Source of the DNA: Candidatus Dojkabacteria bacterium UBA2222
Lineage (GTDB): Bacteria > Patescibacteriota > Dojkabacteria > SC72
Reading direction: 5' to 3'
NCBI GenBank assembly: GCA_002328465.1
Contig: DCUE01000033.1
Span: 1 to 18,780 of the forward strand
DNA length: 18,780 nucleotides
Each line of letters starts with the position of its first letter. The first letter of the stretch is position 1. A model generated the notes under the pieces. It saw only the letters and a list, made by a program, of their open reading frames with translations, was not told the DNA's origin and did not search any database. Below, piece by piece: positions 1 through 7,682 of this stretch. The translations under genes were made by a program, and so were the position numbers.

Positions 1-201
1 ATTGAGAATATGGGCATTAACTCAAATGTTTCAGATGGTGATTATGTATTACTTCGTGACGAGAGAATTGGTGAAATCCTTTTGTTAGGCACACTTGTAG
101 GGGTATCTAAAAATCCTGCATCTACACATAAAAACGGGTATGTATCTACAGTATTTGATGCATCAAATATTATAACTGTATTTGTAAGAATAGAGAAATG
201 A
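1..201 (+). CDS. mreC: MreC, rod-shape-determining protein (C-terminal end only)
   Basis: The reading frame is open at base 1, so the gene starts outside the window; the last 66 codons are seen, ending in TGA. MreC is a bitopic membrane protein whose extracellular beta-barrels help organise the elongation machinery with MreB, MreD, PBP2 and RodA. The visible part is a short beta-rich stretch of the kind that ends MreC (a GEILLLGTLVGV strand, then STVFDASNIITVFVRI). On sequence alone this would be weak. The call rests mainly on the next genes being mreD and a class B PBP, with the stop codon sharing an ATGA overlap with mreD, the usual mreC-mreD arrangement. The first in-frame ATG, at 10, is internal and not a real start. 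Confidence 0.72.
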   Translation: MENMGINSNVSDGDYVLLRDERIGEILLLGTLVGVSKNPASTHKNGYVSTVFDASNIITVFVRIEK

Positions 202-692
202 TTAAAGTACTACTTATTACAATTGCATTCTTCGTTCTTCTCTTAATAGAGAGTTTTTTGTTAAAAGTTTTTTCTTTCTCTTTGTTCATTATTATAGTTA
301 TATCAATGTGGAAGAGAGTAAATGATTTTTCTCTTTACATCTTTGTTACACTGTTTAGTATAGTATTAGATTCTGTTTTACACACACCCTTAGGTACACA
401 CGGTATTGTAATATGTGTACTTCTTCTTTTAATAGAATCCCTTTGGTTATTAATTCCAAGAGATACAAAATTCGGATATGTGCCAGTTTTCATCTTCGTA
501 TTTCTCTACTATATACTAGTATCTGCTGCAAGCTCTTTGCTTTTGAATAATGTTTTTCCTTCTTTCTCCCTTGATTCATTGATAGGGATATTTGTTAAAA
601 GTTTGGTTTCTGTAGGGGTATATATATTGATAGAGCGTTTTACTAAATCCTTAAGAAGCGACCAAGTTAGAGGAGTAATTAGATTGAGTTAA
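198..692 (+). CDS. mreD: MreD, rod-shape-determining membrane protein
   Basis: A 164-residue, very hydrophobic protein with about five predicted membrane helices, the usual size and nature of MreD. MreD is an inner-membrane partner of MreC in the elongasome that builds the lateral cell wall. The central segment VLDSVLHTPLGTHGIVI resembles the conserved Asp/Leu-Gly region between MreD helices. The ATG overlaps the mreC stop (ATGA), so translation is probably coupled; no Shine-Dalgarno is visible. mrdA follows after 5 bases. MreD diverges fast, so the assignment leans on topology and position between mreC and mrdA. Confidence 0.78.
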   Translation: MIKVLLITIAFFVLLLIESFLLKVFSFSLFIIIVISMWKRVNDFSLYIFVTLFSIVLDSVLHTPLGTHGIVICVLLLLIESLWLLIPRDTKFGYVPVFIFVFLYYILVSAASSLLLNNVFPSFSLDSLIGIFVKSLVSVGVYILIERFTKSLRSDQVRGVIRLS

Positions 693-697
693 AGATA

Positions 698-2710
698 ATG
701 AATAGAATACTTTTTGACAAAAAATTAGAGAAGAAGAAGCTACACAAGCCAATATTAAGGAAGAACGGGAAGGGAGAACCTCTTGTAGGGGGAAGTATCC
801 TAGCAAAGATTGTTTCTAGAAATGGGGAAGAGCAAGATATCTCTGCTTGGAATTTTATCTATGCCATTTTCCTTTTTTGCTTTATCTTTGCAACCTTAAT
901 ATTCAATATAGCAAAGTTACAAATAATAGAAGGAGAGGAGATGTTGGAGAGATCTCAAATGAACAAAGTTCGAATAACCTCTGTGAAGGCGTATAGGGGG
1001 GTTATATTTGATTCAGATGGAAAGAAGTTGGTTGAAAACACGCCCTCTATTAACGTGTATATGTCTTTAGAAAATTTCCGATTGGAGGATGGGTTAGATA
1101 ACGCTGCAATAGAGGGGACACTGGATACCCTCGGGGGTATTCTTGGTGAGAATTGGAAAAAGAGTGAGGACAAAGATACAGAATATGCTTCGTTATCTGA
1201 AAGAGTATATTCTATCTATAATGGGAACCCATATATTAATAAGATACTCTTGGCAACAGATATTGATAATGATTTAGTTATAAAAATTAAAGCAATAGGG
1301 AATGATTTAAAGGGTATATCATTAGATAACGGTAGTAAGAGAAGATATGTGTACGGAGATATCTTTACCCATATTCTGGGATACACAGGAGAAGCATCTG
1401 CTAATGATTTAGAGAAATATGGTCAGCTCTCTGGAGGTGATATTGTAGGTAAATCGGGGGTAGAAAAATTCTATGAACAGAAATTACAGGGTACACATGG
1501 AAAGATAGCAGAGGAAATAGATGTATTTGGGCGAAGTGTTTCAAAGGAGCCATATACATTGAGTGAATCCATATCAGGTCAGAGTTTGTATCTAACAGTA
1601 AATATAAATGTTCAACAGAAGCTATATGATGTTTTAAAAGAGGGGGTTAAAAAACACTCTGCAGTAGGTGGAGCAGGCATTATTCAAGATGTTAATACTG
1701 GAGAAATCCTAGCTATCGTTAGTTATCCCTCATATGATAATAACCTGTTTGTTGGTGGTATTTCTCAATCTGAATATTCGAAGTTACTAAATAACAAGAA
1801 AAATCCGTTATTAGATAGGGCAATATCTGCCCAGATACCCCCTGGTTCAACATTTAAAACAATTGTAGCTGCAGCTGGTTTGGAAGCTAAGGTAATAACA
1901 AAAAATACTACATATGTTAGTAAAACGGGATATACGTTCTCAAATGGTGCTCCTTTTCAAGAGTTTAGAAATCATGCATACGGGACATTGAATGTTACAA
2001 GTGCTCTAATGGTATCTTCGAATATATTCTTTTGTGAAATGATTAGGGATTGGAATATGAATGAACTAGTCCCATATCTTGAAGCTTTCGGTATAGGGAA
2101 TTACACAAATATAGATATTCCTGGAGAGATGCCTGGGAGACTACCATCTCCAGAGAACAAGATTAGGTTAGCCCAGACAACAAGTCCATGGTTAGAGCCT
2201 GTATGGTATCCAGAGGGGGATTCATGTAACTCTGTAATAGGACAGGGAATAACACTTACTACTCCAATTCAGATGTCAAATTGGATGGCAGCAATTGCCA
2301 ATGGGGGAACCCTTTATACTCCGCATGTTGCTAAGAAATTTGTTGATGAGAATGGATTTGAATATCCTGTTGAATATTCTCCTCTTGCCAGAGATATTGT
2401 TTCAGATGAATCTCTTGCATTGGTTAGAAAGGGTATGTGGGAGGTTGTAAATGGGTCTAGGGGTATTGCTCGTACCCTATCAACAACTGGTACCTCTGTT
2501 GCAGCAAAGACGGGTACTGCAGAGTTTGGAAAGGTAAATAGCAAGGGAGTTTATGAAGATACCCATGCATGGGTTGCAGGATTTTTCCCATATGAAGATC
2601 CTAAGTATTCATTCTCTTTACTTCTTGAAGATGGAGGATCTAGTGCTAATGCTACCGCAGTAATTAGAGAGATGATACTTTGGATGGTGAAGAATGGTTT
2701 TGTTAAGTAA
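698..2710 (+). CDS. mrdA: Penicillin-binding protein 2, peptidoglycan D,D-transpeptidase
   Basis: Class B PBP of 670 residues that cross-links peptidoglycan during cell elongation, outside the membrane. It has a Lys/Arg-rich cytoplasmic tail (1-50), one membrane anchor (about 51-73), the PBP dimerisation domain starting near KAYRGVIFDSDGKKL, and a transpeptidase domain in the last 350 residues. The three catalytic motifs are intact: STFK with nucleophile Ser384, the SSN motif at 440-442, and KTGT at 604-607. The mreC-mreD neighbours point to PBP2 rather than the division protein FtsI. RodA, often next, is not here. The gene starts 5 bases after mreD without a recognisable ribosome-binding site. 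The cytoplasmic tail is longer than in most PBP2s. Confidence 0.93.
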   Translation: MNRILFDKKLEKKKLHKPILRKNGKGEPLVGGSILAKIVSRNGEEQDISAWNFIYAIFLFCFIFATLIFNIAKLQIIEGEEMLERSQMNKVRITSVKAYRGVIFDSDGKKLVENTPSINVYMSLENFRLEDGLDNAAIEGTLDTLGGILGENWKKSEDKDTEYASLSERVYSIYNGNPYINKILLATDIDNDLVIKIKAIGNDLKGISLDNGSKRRYVYGDIFTHILGYTGEASANDLEKYGQLSGGDIVGKSGVEKFYEQKLQGTHGKIAEEIDVFGRSVSKEPYTLSESISGQSLYLTVNINVQQKLYDVLKEGVKKHSAVGGAGIIQDVNTGEILAIVSYPSYDNNLFVGGISQSEYSKLLNNKKNPLLDRAISAQIPPGSTFKTIVAAAGLEAKVITKNTTYVSKTGYTFSNGAPFQEFRNHAYGTLNVTSALMVSSNIFFCEMIRDWNMNELVPYLEAFGIGNYTNIDIPGEMPGRLPSPENKIRLAQTTSPWLEPVWYPEGDSCNSVIGQGITLTTPIQMSNWMAAIANGGTLYTPHVAKKFVDENGFEYPVEYSPLARDIVSDESLALVRKGMWEVVNGSRGIARTLSTTGTSVAAKTGTAEFGKVNSKGVYEDTHAWVAGFFPYEDPKYSFSLLLEDGGSSANATAVIREMILWMVKNGFVK

Positions 2711-2760
2711 ATTTAAATATTTTTTCATCTAAAATAGATAATATATACAAATGTCGTTGT

Positions 2761-2789
2761 TTGACATATATTTAAACATTGTGTATTTT
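2761..2789 (+). promoter_or_regulatory. Promoter of topA
   Basis: A perfect -35 TTGACA (2761-2766), a 17-bp spacer and a -10 TATTTT (2784-2789). Transcription would begin near 2796, only a few bases before the topA ATG at 2800, giving an almost leaderless mRNA. It lies in the 89-base gap after mrdA, in which no clear terminator is seen. This is inferred from matches to the sigma-70 consensus. Confidence 0.55.
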
Positions 2790-2799
2790 AGCTTTGAAT

Positions 2800-4911
2800 A
2801 TGAAAAGTACATCAAAATACAAAAACCTATTAATTGTAGAGTCTCCAGCTAAAGCTAAGACTATTAATAAGTACTTAGGTACTGATTACAAAGTTATGGC
2901 TACCGTTGGTCATGTTATAGATTTGCCAAAGAGTAAATTAGGAGTAGATGTTGATAATGGATATGAACCTCTTTTTGAAACGATATATGGTAAAGGAAAG
3001 ATCTTAAAAGACTTAAAGAAGGCAGTACCAAAAGATGGTCATGTTTACTTAGCAATGGACCCTGATAGAGAAGGGGAAGCTATAGCTTGGCATGTTAAGG
3101 ATTTCCTTAAAGCAAAAAATGTTAAAAGGGTTACCTTCCATGAGATTACTAAGGATGCAGTGTTAGAATCTATTAAAAATCCTTCAGTTGTTAATGAGGA
3201 CTTAGTTGAGGCTCAGAAGGCAAGAAGAGTATTAGATAGATTGTTTGGATACAAACTTTCTGAACTTCTTTGGAAAAAGATTTGGTTTGGTCTTTCTGCT
3301 GGTAGAGTTCAGTCAGTTGCACTTAGACTTGTTGTTGAAAGGGAAGAAGATATCGAGATGTTTAAACCTGAGGAGTACTGGGAATTCTTTGTTAAAGTGA
3401 AGAAAGTGAAAGAGAAGTTAGTTATCAAATTAATTAGAAAGGATGGAAAGAAATATATACCAAAGAGTAAGGAAGAGGTAGAGGATATTCAAAAGAGTTT
3501 AGGAAAGAGTGACTACAAGGTGGTAGATGTTGTGAAAAAGGAGATAAAGAAAAATCCGTATCCTCCATACACTACTTCTACACTTCAACAATCAGCAAAC
3601 AATGTATTAGGGTATAGTGCAAAAAGAACAATGGCATTGGCACAGAGATTGTATCAAGCTGGACATATTACATATATGAGAACAGACTCTGTGTATTTAG
3701 GTCAAAAAGCAGTTGATGAAATTAGAAAGGTAATTCTTTCTAAATATGGTACTGAGTATCTTCCCGAATCTCCAAGATTTTTCAAAAATAGAAGTAAGAA
3801 TGCCCAGGAAGCACACGAGGCAATAAGACCTACTGACTTCTCATTAGACTTAAATGGAATCAAGGGCAAGCTTGGAAACGATGAAAGTAGGCTGTATTCC
3901 CTTATCTGGAAGAGAGCAGTTTCTTCTCAGATGAAAGAGAAGAGGGTAGAGAATTTAAGTATATATTTTGAACCTGTAGATAGACTAAAAAATCTTTATA
4001 CATTTTCGGTAGGTGCTCAGAAAATCTTGTTTGACGGCTTTAGAGCGCTCTATGGAAACAGTAAAGAGGAGAGTGAAATATTACAAGAGATCTCAAATGT
4101 TAAAAAAGATGATACATTTGAAAAGGAGGAATTTGTCACGGAGCAGAAATTTACTCAACCTCCTGCAAGATATACTGAAGCATCTCTTGTAAAAAAATTA
4201 GAATCTCTAGGAATAGGGAGACCATCTACATATGCGACAATCATTTCTACAATACAAGCTAGAGAGTATGTTACTAAAGATGGGAAATTTTTACTTCCCA
4301 CTGACATCGGTAGAGTAGTAACCCATTTCCTTAAGAAGAATTTCGGGGATTTGGTAGATTATAAATATACAGCCAATGTAGAGGACAAATTAGATGATAT
4401 AGCAATGGGTAAAGTTGAGTATATTCCTTTCTTGGATGGACAGTATAAGCCATTAATTAAGGATATAGAGAAGGCAAGAGAGGGTGTTAACAAAGATGAT
4501 GTTGTAATACTTGGAGATTCAGATGAGAAATGTCCAGAGTGTGAATCTTCAATGGTAATAAGATTGGGTAGATATGGTAAATTCTTGAGCTGTTCAAGAT
4601 TCCCAGAGTGTAAGGGTATGAATGACTTAGATGGAAAGGATGATAATTTGGATTTTGAGAAATATCTAAAGGTTGAAGAGTGTCCTAAGTGTGGTTCTAA
4701 AATGTTGCTTAAGAATAGTAAATACGGGAAATTCTGGGCATGTGAGAAGTATCCAGAGTGTAAGGGAACAGTTTCGTTGTTACTAAATGAAAACTGTCCG
4801 GAGTGTGGTAAGCCATTGGTTGAAAGAAGAAGTAAATGGGGGAAGATGTTCAAAGGTTGTAGTGGCTATCCAGAGTGCAAATATATTAAGAAAGAAGTCA
4901 AGAAGGAGTAG
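2800..4911 (+). CDS. topA: DNA topoisomerase I (type IA)
   Basis: Relaxes negatively supercoiled DNA by cutting one strand and holding the 5' end on a tyrosine. The protein is 703 residues from the ATG at 2800. The frame is open further up to a TTG at 2779, but that adds seven unrelated residues and overlaps the probable -10 box, so ATG 2800 is preferred. The N-terminal Toprim domain has the catalytic Glu14 (LLIVESPAKAKTI) and the metal-binding DPDREGEAIAWH (Asp87, Asp89). The active-site Tyr292 lies in ITYMRTDS. Three C-terminal zinc ribbons, each with two CxxC-type pairs, begin at Cys578, Cys628 and Cys666. Everything expected of an active enzyme is present. radC begins 38 bases downstream. 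Confidence 0.96.
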   Translation: MKSTSKYKNLLIVESPAKAKTINKYLGTDYKVMATVGHVIDLPKSKLGVDVDNGYEPLFETIYGKGKILKDLKKAVPKDGHVYLAMDPDREGEAIAWHVKDFLKAKNVKRVTFHEITKDAVLESIKNPSVVNEDLVEAQKARRVLDRLFGYKLSELLWKKIWFGLSAGRVQSVALRLVVEREEDIEMFKPEEYWEFFVKVKKVKEKLVIKLIRKDGKKYIPKSKEEVEDIQKSLGKSDYKVVDVVKKEIKKNPYPPYTTSTLQQSANNVLGYSAKRTMALAQRLYQAGHITYMRTDSVYLGQKAVDEIRKVILSKYGTEYLPESPRFFKNRSKNAQEAHEAIRPTDFSLDLNGIKGKLGNDESRLYSLIWKRAVSSQMKEKRVENLSIYFEPVDRLKNLYTFSVGAQKILFDGFRALYGNSKEESEILQEISNVKKDDTFEKEEFVTEQKFTQPPARYTEASLVKKLESLGIGRPSTYATIISTIQAREYVTKDGKFLLPTDIGRVVTHFLKKNFGDLVDYKYTANVEDKLDDIAMGKVEYIPFLDGQYKPLIKDIEKAREGVNKDDVVILGDSDEKCPECESSMVIRLGRYGKFLSCSRFPECKGMNDLDGKDDNLDFEKYLKVEECPKCGSKMLLKNSKYGKFWACEKYPECKGTVSLLLNENCPECGKPLVERRSKWGKMFKGCSGYPECKYIKKEVKKE

Positions 4912-4937
4912 TTCAGGATTTCTTAATATGTTTCCTC

Positions 4938-4943
4938 TAATAT
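4938..4943 (+). promoter_or_regulatory. Possible -10 box of radC, leaderless type
   Basis: TAATAT ends exactly 6 bases before the radC ATG at 4950, the spacing expected of a leaderless transcript starting at or near the start codon. No convincing -35 is seen and there is no Shine-Dalgarno. In DNA this AT-rich such a match can arise by chance. Confidence 0.25.
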
Positions 4944-4949
4944 TTTCGA

Positions 4950-5597
4950 ATGTTACCAAGAGAGAAATTCCTTAAGAGGGGTATATCCGTTTTATCAGAT
5001 ATCGAACTTATTCAAATTTTAGTTGGAAGTGGTATTAAGGGTAGGGGTTTCAAACAGATAGCCCAGTCAGTTATGGGTGTTGTTAAAGAATGTGTTAAGG
5101 ATAGCAGACATCTTGGTATTAAAGAGTTAATAGGTATTGAGGGTGTAGGAGAGGTATTAGCAATGAGAATAGTTGCAGGTATAGAGCTAGGAAGGAGGGT
5201 GTATGGAATATATGATGAAGAGATAATTAGAATTACAGATTCGAATAGTGCATACAATATCTTCAAGGATATGAGAGATTTAAAGAGAGAGAGGGTAGAT
5301 TTAATATGTCTTAATTCCAGATTCGAGTATATATGTAGGGAAAGTATTGCACTTGGTTCTTTAAATTGTGCATCTCTCTCTCCCCGTGAGGTTTTGTATA
5401 CCTCCATTATTAATAACTCTGCATTTGTAATACTTGCACACAACCATCCATCTGGAGATAGTACTCCAAGTCAAGAAGATATCCTTTTAACAAGGACAAT
5501 TCATAGCAGTCTGGAATTGGTTGGTATTCAGCTATTAGATCATATCGTAATTGGTAAGAATAATTGGAAAAGTGTAGAGATAGGGGTTGATAAATGA
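4950..5597 (+). CDS. radC: RadC family JAB1/MPN-domain protein
   Basis: A 215-residue RadC-type protein. It opens with LPREKFLKRGISVLSDIELI, the usual RadC N-terminus, so ATG 4950 is well supported even though it is only two residues from the conserved region. A helix-hairpin-helix DNA-binding segment follows (ELIGIEGVGEVLAMRI). The C-terminal half is the JAB/MPN metal-dependent domain with the HNHPSGD..PSQED zinc motif and the preceding SPREV segment. The name comes from a DNA-repair role that was later questioned; the biochemical function of the family is unsettled. The frame ends in TGA at 5595-5597, overlapping the rpsB promoter. Confidence 0.92.
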   Translation: MLPREKFLKRGISVLSDIELIQILVGSGIKGRGFKQIAQSVMGVVKECVKDSRHLGIKELIGIEGVGEVLAMRIVAGIELGRRVYGIYDEEIIRITDSNSAYNIFKDMRDLKRERVDLICLNSRFEYICRESIALGSLNCASLSPREVLYTSIINNSAFVILAHNHPSGDSTPSQEDILLTRTIHSSLELVGIQLLDHIVIGKNNWKSVEIGVDK

Positions 5598-5615
5598 TTT
5601 AAGGGGATATATAAT
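5587..5615 (+). promoter_or_regulatory. Promoter of rpsB-tsf
   Basis: -35 TTGATA (5587-5592), 17-bp spacer, -10 TATAAT (5610-5615): a near-perfect sigma-70 promoter whose -35 lies in the last codons of radC. Predicted start is near 5622, leaving a leader of about 90 bases before the rpsB ATG, the longest untranslated leader in the window. Confidence 0.62.
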
Positions 5616-5643
5616 CAAAGCCGTATTTAATATATATCTCGCA

Positions 5644-5691
5644 TATCTCTAAGTATTTCCTGGATAGAAGTAATTTCTACCCATAGAGATA
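5644..5691 (+). promoter_or_regulatory. Structured rpsB mRNA leader
   Basis: A two-part hairpin inside the transcribed leader. The outer stem is a perfect 8-bp pairing of TATCTCTA (5644-5651) with TAGAGATA (5684-5691). A 9-base bulge (5652-5660) separates it from an inner stem TGG/CCA (5661-5663 with 5681-5683), an A-C mismatch, then TAGAA/TTCTA (5665-5669 with 5675-5679) closing a 5-base loop. It ends just before AGGTGA (5691-5696) and 20 bases before the rpsB ATG. S2 operons in other bacteria carry autoregulatory leaders, so a similar role is plausible. It lacks a U-run, so it is not a terminator. Confidence 0.45.
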
Positions 5692-5711
5692 GGTGAAAAA
5701 AGGAAAACATT

Positions 5712-6863
5712 ATGGAAAAAACAAAAGAGGTCTCAAAAAAGGTCGAAACTCCTAAAGCAGAGACAGTAAAAAAGAGCTATAAAACAGAGATTCCTGAGTT
5801 ATTAACATTTCTTCAAGCAGGTGCACACTTTGGTCACAAAAATAGTGCTTGGAATCCTAAGATGAAGAAATATATATTCGAAGTAAGAAATGGTATTCAT
5901 ATCATTGATATTGTTAAAGGTAGAAAACTACTTGTTTCTGCACTTGATCAACTTGGACAAGTCATAGACAAGGAAAATGTTTTAATCGTTGGAACTAAAG
6001 GTCAAGCAGCCGGAATAATTGAGAAAATGGCAAATGAAGTAGGTGCATTCTATGTAACAAAAAGGTGGCCCGGTGGTCTCTTCACAAACTTTGATGCAAT
6101 CAAAGGAAGTATTCAAACATTAGTCAAAATGGAAGAGAAATTGGCATCTGGTGGTGAGGGATTAGTAAAGAAAGAGATTCTTTTAATGGAAAAAGATGTT
6201 AATAGATTAAACAAAGTATATCAAGGTCTTAAATTTATGGATGAACTTCCAAGATTCTTGATAGTAATTGATAGCATGGTTGAGAAGAATGCAATAAATG
6301 AGGCAAGAATAGCAGGGGTTGAGGTTGTTGCATTAATAGATACAAACTGTGATCCAGATTTAGTAGATTACCCAATTCCAGCAAATGATGATTCTATTAA
6401 AAGTATTAACCTTTTTGTAAATCTCTTTGGAGAGGTAATTAAACAGGGGAAGAGATCTCAAGCACTAGCAGCTTTAAGAAAGAATCATGAGGCAAATCTT
6501 GAGAGTATGAAGATGAGATCTACACAAGAAAGAGAGAGACAGGAGAAAATGGAAGAGGATGAAAGATTGAGAATGAAAGCTATGAGAGAAGGGAAAGTTA
6601 CTGTTGCAACTACAGGTATTGTTCGAGTACTTAAAAAAGAGAAGAACCTTGAAGAGGAGTATGCAGCAGCAGAAGCAGTAAAAGCAGAGACTAATTCCAA
6701 AAAGATTGAGGATTTAGGTCTTTCTGCTAGAATAGAGAAGGCATTGAAGGAGCAGGGATTAAGCACAGTAGACGATTTGGCTGGAAAGAGTAAGGAGGAT
6801 TTGTTAAGTATTAAGGGTGTTGGAGAGAAAGCGGTAGAAGATATTTTGAAAGCTATTAAATAA
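5712..6863 (+). CDS. rpsB: Ribosomal protein S2 with a C-terminal alpha-CTD-like domain
   Basis: A 30S subunit protein that packs on the head-body junction of the small subunit. It has 383 residues, far above the usual 230-260. The S2 core covers about residues 22-250 (LLTFLQAGAHFGHKN.WNPKMKKYIF, RWPGGLFTNF, DTNCDPD). It is followed by a highly charged helical linker (about 255-330) and a compact domain at 330-383. That domain resembles the RNA polymerase alpha C-terminal domain (IEDLGLSARIEKALKEQGL, then LLSIKGVGEKAVEDILKAI), a helix-hairpin-helix fold. Arg340 and Lys373 line up with the alpha-CTD DNA-contact residues Arg265 and Lys298 of E. coli. A weak AAGG lies upstream of the ATG. tsf follows after 20 bases. 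Confidence 0.95.
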   Translation: MEKTKEVSKKVETPKAETVKKSYKTEIPELLTFLQAGAHFGHKNSAWNPKMKKYIFEVRNGIHIIDIVKGRKLLVSALDQLGQVIDKENVLIVGTKGQAAGIIEKMANEVGAFYVTKRWPGGLFTNFDAIKGSIQTLVKMEEKLASGGEGLVKKEILLMEKDVNRLNKVYQGLKFMDELPRFLIVIDSMVEKNAINEARIAGVEVVALIDTNCDPDLVDYPIPANDDSIKSINLFVNLFGEVIKQGKRSQALAALRKNHEANLESMKMRSTQERERQEKMEEDERLRMKAMREGKVTVATTGIVRVLKKEKNLEEEYAAAEAVKAETNSKKIEDLGLSARIEKALKEQGLSTVDDLAGKSKEDLLSIKGVGEKAVEDILKAIK

Positions 6864-6871
6864 TTTTGTAA

Positions 6872-6877
6872 TAAAAT
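6872..6877 (+). promoter_or_regulatory. Possible -10 box of tsf, leaderless type
   Basis: TAAAAT ends exactly 6 bases before the tsf ATG at 6884, the same spacing as at radC. A TTGAAA lies at 6846-6851, but the 20-bp spacer is too long for a good promoter. tsf is more surely read through from the rpsB promoter; this would be a secondary start. Confidence 0.22.
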
Positions 6878-6883
6878 ACTGTC

Positions 6884-7597
6884 ATGGGTATATCCATCGA
6901 AGATATAAAACTACTTAGGGCAAAGACATCTGCAGGTATGGGTCTTTGTAAAGAGGCCTTAACAAAGGCAGATGGAGATATGCAAAAAGCGATTGAATAT
7001 ATTAATAGCAGGAGTGATGTTATTAACAGATTACACAATCTTACTGGTGCAAAGATAGGTCATTGCAAATTAGCTTTTGAGGAAAGTGAAAAAGATTTTG
7101 AGAAGGCTGTTGCCCTGATTAAGGAAAGAGGTTGGGATGAACCAATAGAGAGTGAGTGTGTCTCAGTTGGGGAGGGAATCATTGAAACATATGTACACGG
7201 TAAAGAACAGAAATTAGTATCTATGATAGAGGTAACATGTAAGACAGATTTTGTTGCAAGGAACGAAGATTTTAGAGCTTTCGTACACGAATTAGCATTA
7301 CAAATTGCTGCAATGAAGCCTGTATATATCTCTAAAGAAAGTATTCCCCAAGAGAAGTTAGATGAAGTAAAAGTCATTTTCTTAAAAGAGATTGAAGGAG
7401 AAGGTAAACCAGTAGAAATGGCAGAGAAAATAGTTGAGGGGAAGTTACAGAAGTTCTTTCAAGAGAAATGTTTGTTAGAACAGAAATGGTTTAAGGATGA
7501 ATCTAAAACGATGAGAAACCTTCTAGATGAGAACATCTCTAAACTAGGGGAGCCTCTTGAGGTTAGGAGATTCTTAATATGGGAATTCGGTAAATAA
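6884..7597 (+). CDS. tsf: Elongation factor Ts with a duplicated UBA domain
   Basis: Guanine-nucleotide exchange factor for EF-Tu. The signature EVTCKTDFVARNEDF (about 116-130) opens the core exchange domain. The N-terminus normally has one UBA-like domain that binds EF-Tu. Here there are two in tandem: residues 4-42 and 44-84 align without gaps at a constant offset of 39 (Thr15/54, Ala17/56, Gly20/59, Cys22/61, Lys23/62, Ala25/64, Asp32/71, Lys35/74, Ala36/75). The total of 237 residues is short for EF-Ts, so the core is reduced while the UBA part is doubled. No Shine-Dalgarno is seen; the gene follows rpsB in the standard order. pyrH, the usual next gene, is absent. Confidence 0.94.
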   Translation: MGISIEDIKLLRAKTSAGMGLCKEALTKADGDMQKAIEYINSRSDVINRLHNLTGAKIGHCKLAFEESEKDFEKAVALIKERGWDEPIESECVSVGEGIIETYVHGKEQKLVSMIEVTCKTDFVARNEDFRAFVHELALQIAAMKPVYISKESIPQEKLDEVKVIFLKEIEGEGKPVEMAEKIVEGKLQKFFQEKCLLEQKWFKDESKTMRNLLDENISKLGEPLEVRRFLIWEFGK

Positions 7598-7618
7598 GAG
7601 GGATTTCCTTACTATAGG

Positions 7619-7675
7619 TTGTTAAATTGTGCCTTATTATGGTAAAATTGTGTTTATATACTTAATATCTATATA
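7619..7675 (+). promoter_or_regulatory. Promoter region of the E1/GNAT/kinase cassette with direct repeats
   Basis: The 85-base gap after tsf holds two candidate promoters: TTGTTA (7619-7624) with TAAAAT (7643-7648), spacer 18, and TTGTGT (7648-7653) with TATATA (7670-7675), spacer 16. Across them lie two copies of GTWAAATTGTG, at 7621-7631 and 7642-7652, differing at one base and exactly 21 bp (two helical turns) apart. Such spacing puts both copies on the same face of the DNA, as in many operators. No terminator for tsf is evident. Confidence 0.4.
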
Positions 7676-7682
7676 AAACACA

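Noticed and set aside
2711..2760. Possible terminator after mrdA in the AT-rich run
   Set aside because: There is a T-run but no stem of useful length before it.
2779..2799. TTG start extending topA by seven residues
   Set aside because: The extra residues are not part of the family and the region overlaps the predicted -10 box; ATG 2800 is better.
4359..4853. 164-codon open frame on the minus strand with internal repeats
   Set aside because: It is the antisense of the topA zinc-ribbon repeats; the repetitive look comes from the CPEC/YPECKG codons on the real strand.
5012..5443. 143-codon minus-strand frame
   Set aside because: Lies wholly inside radC, which has clear family motifs in its own frame.
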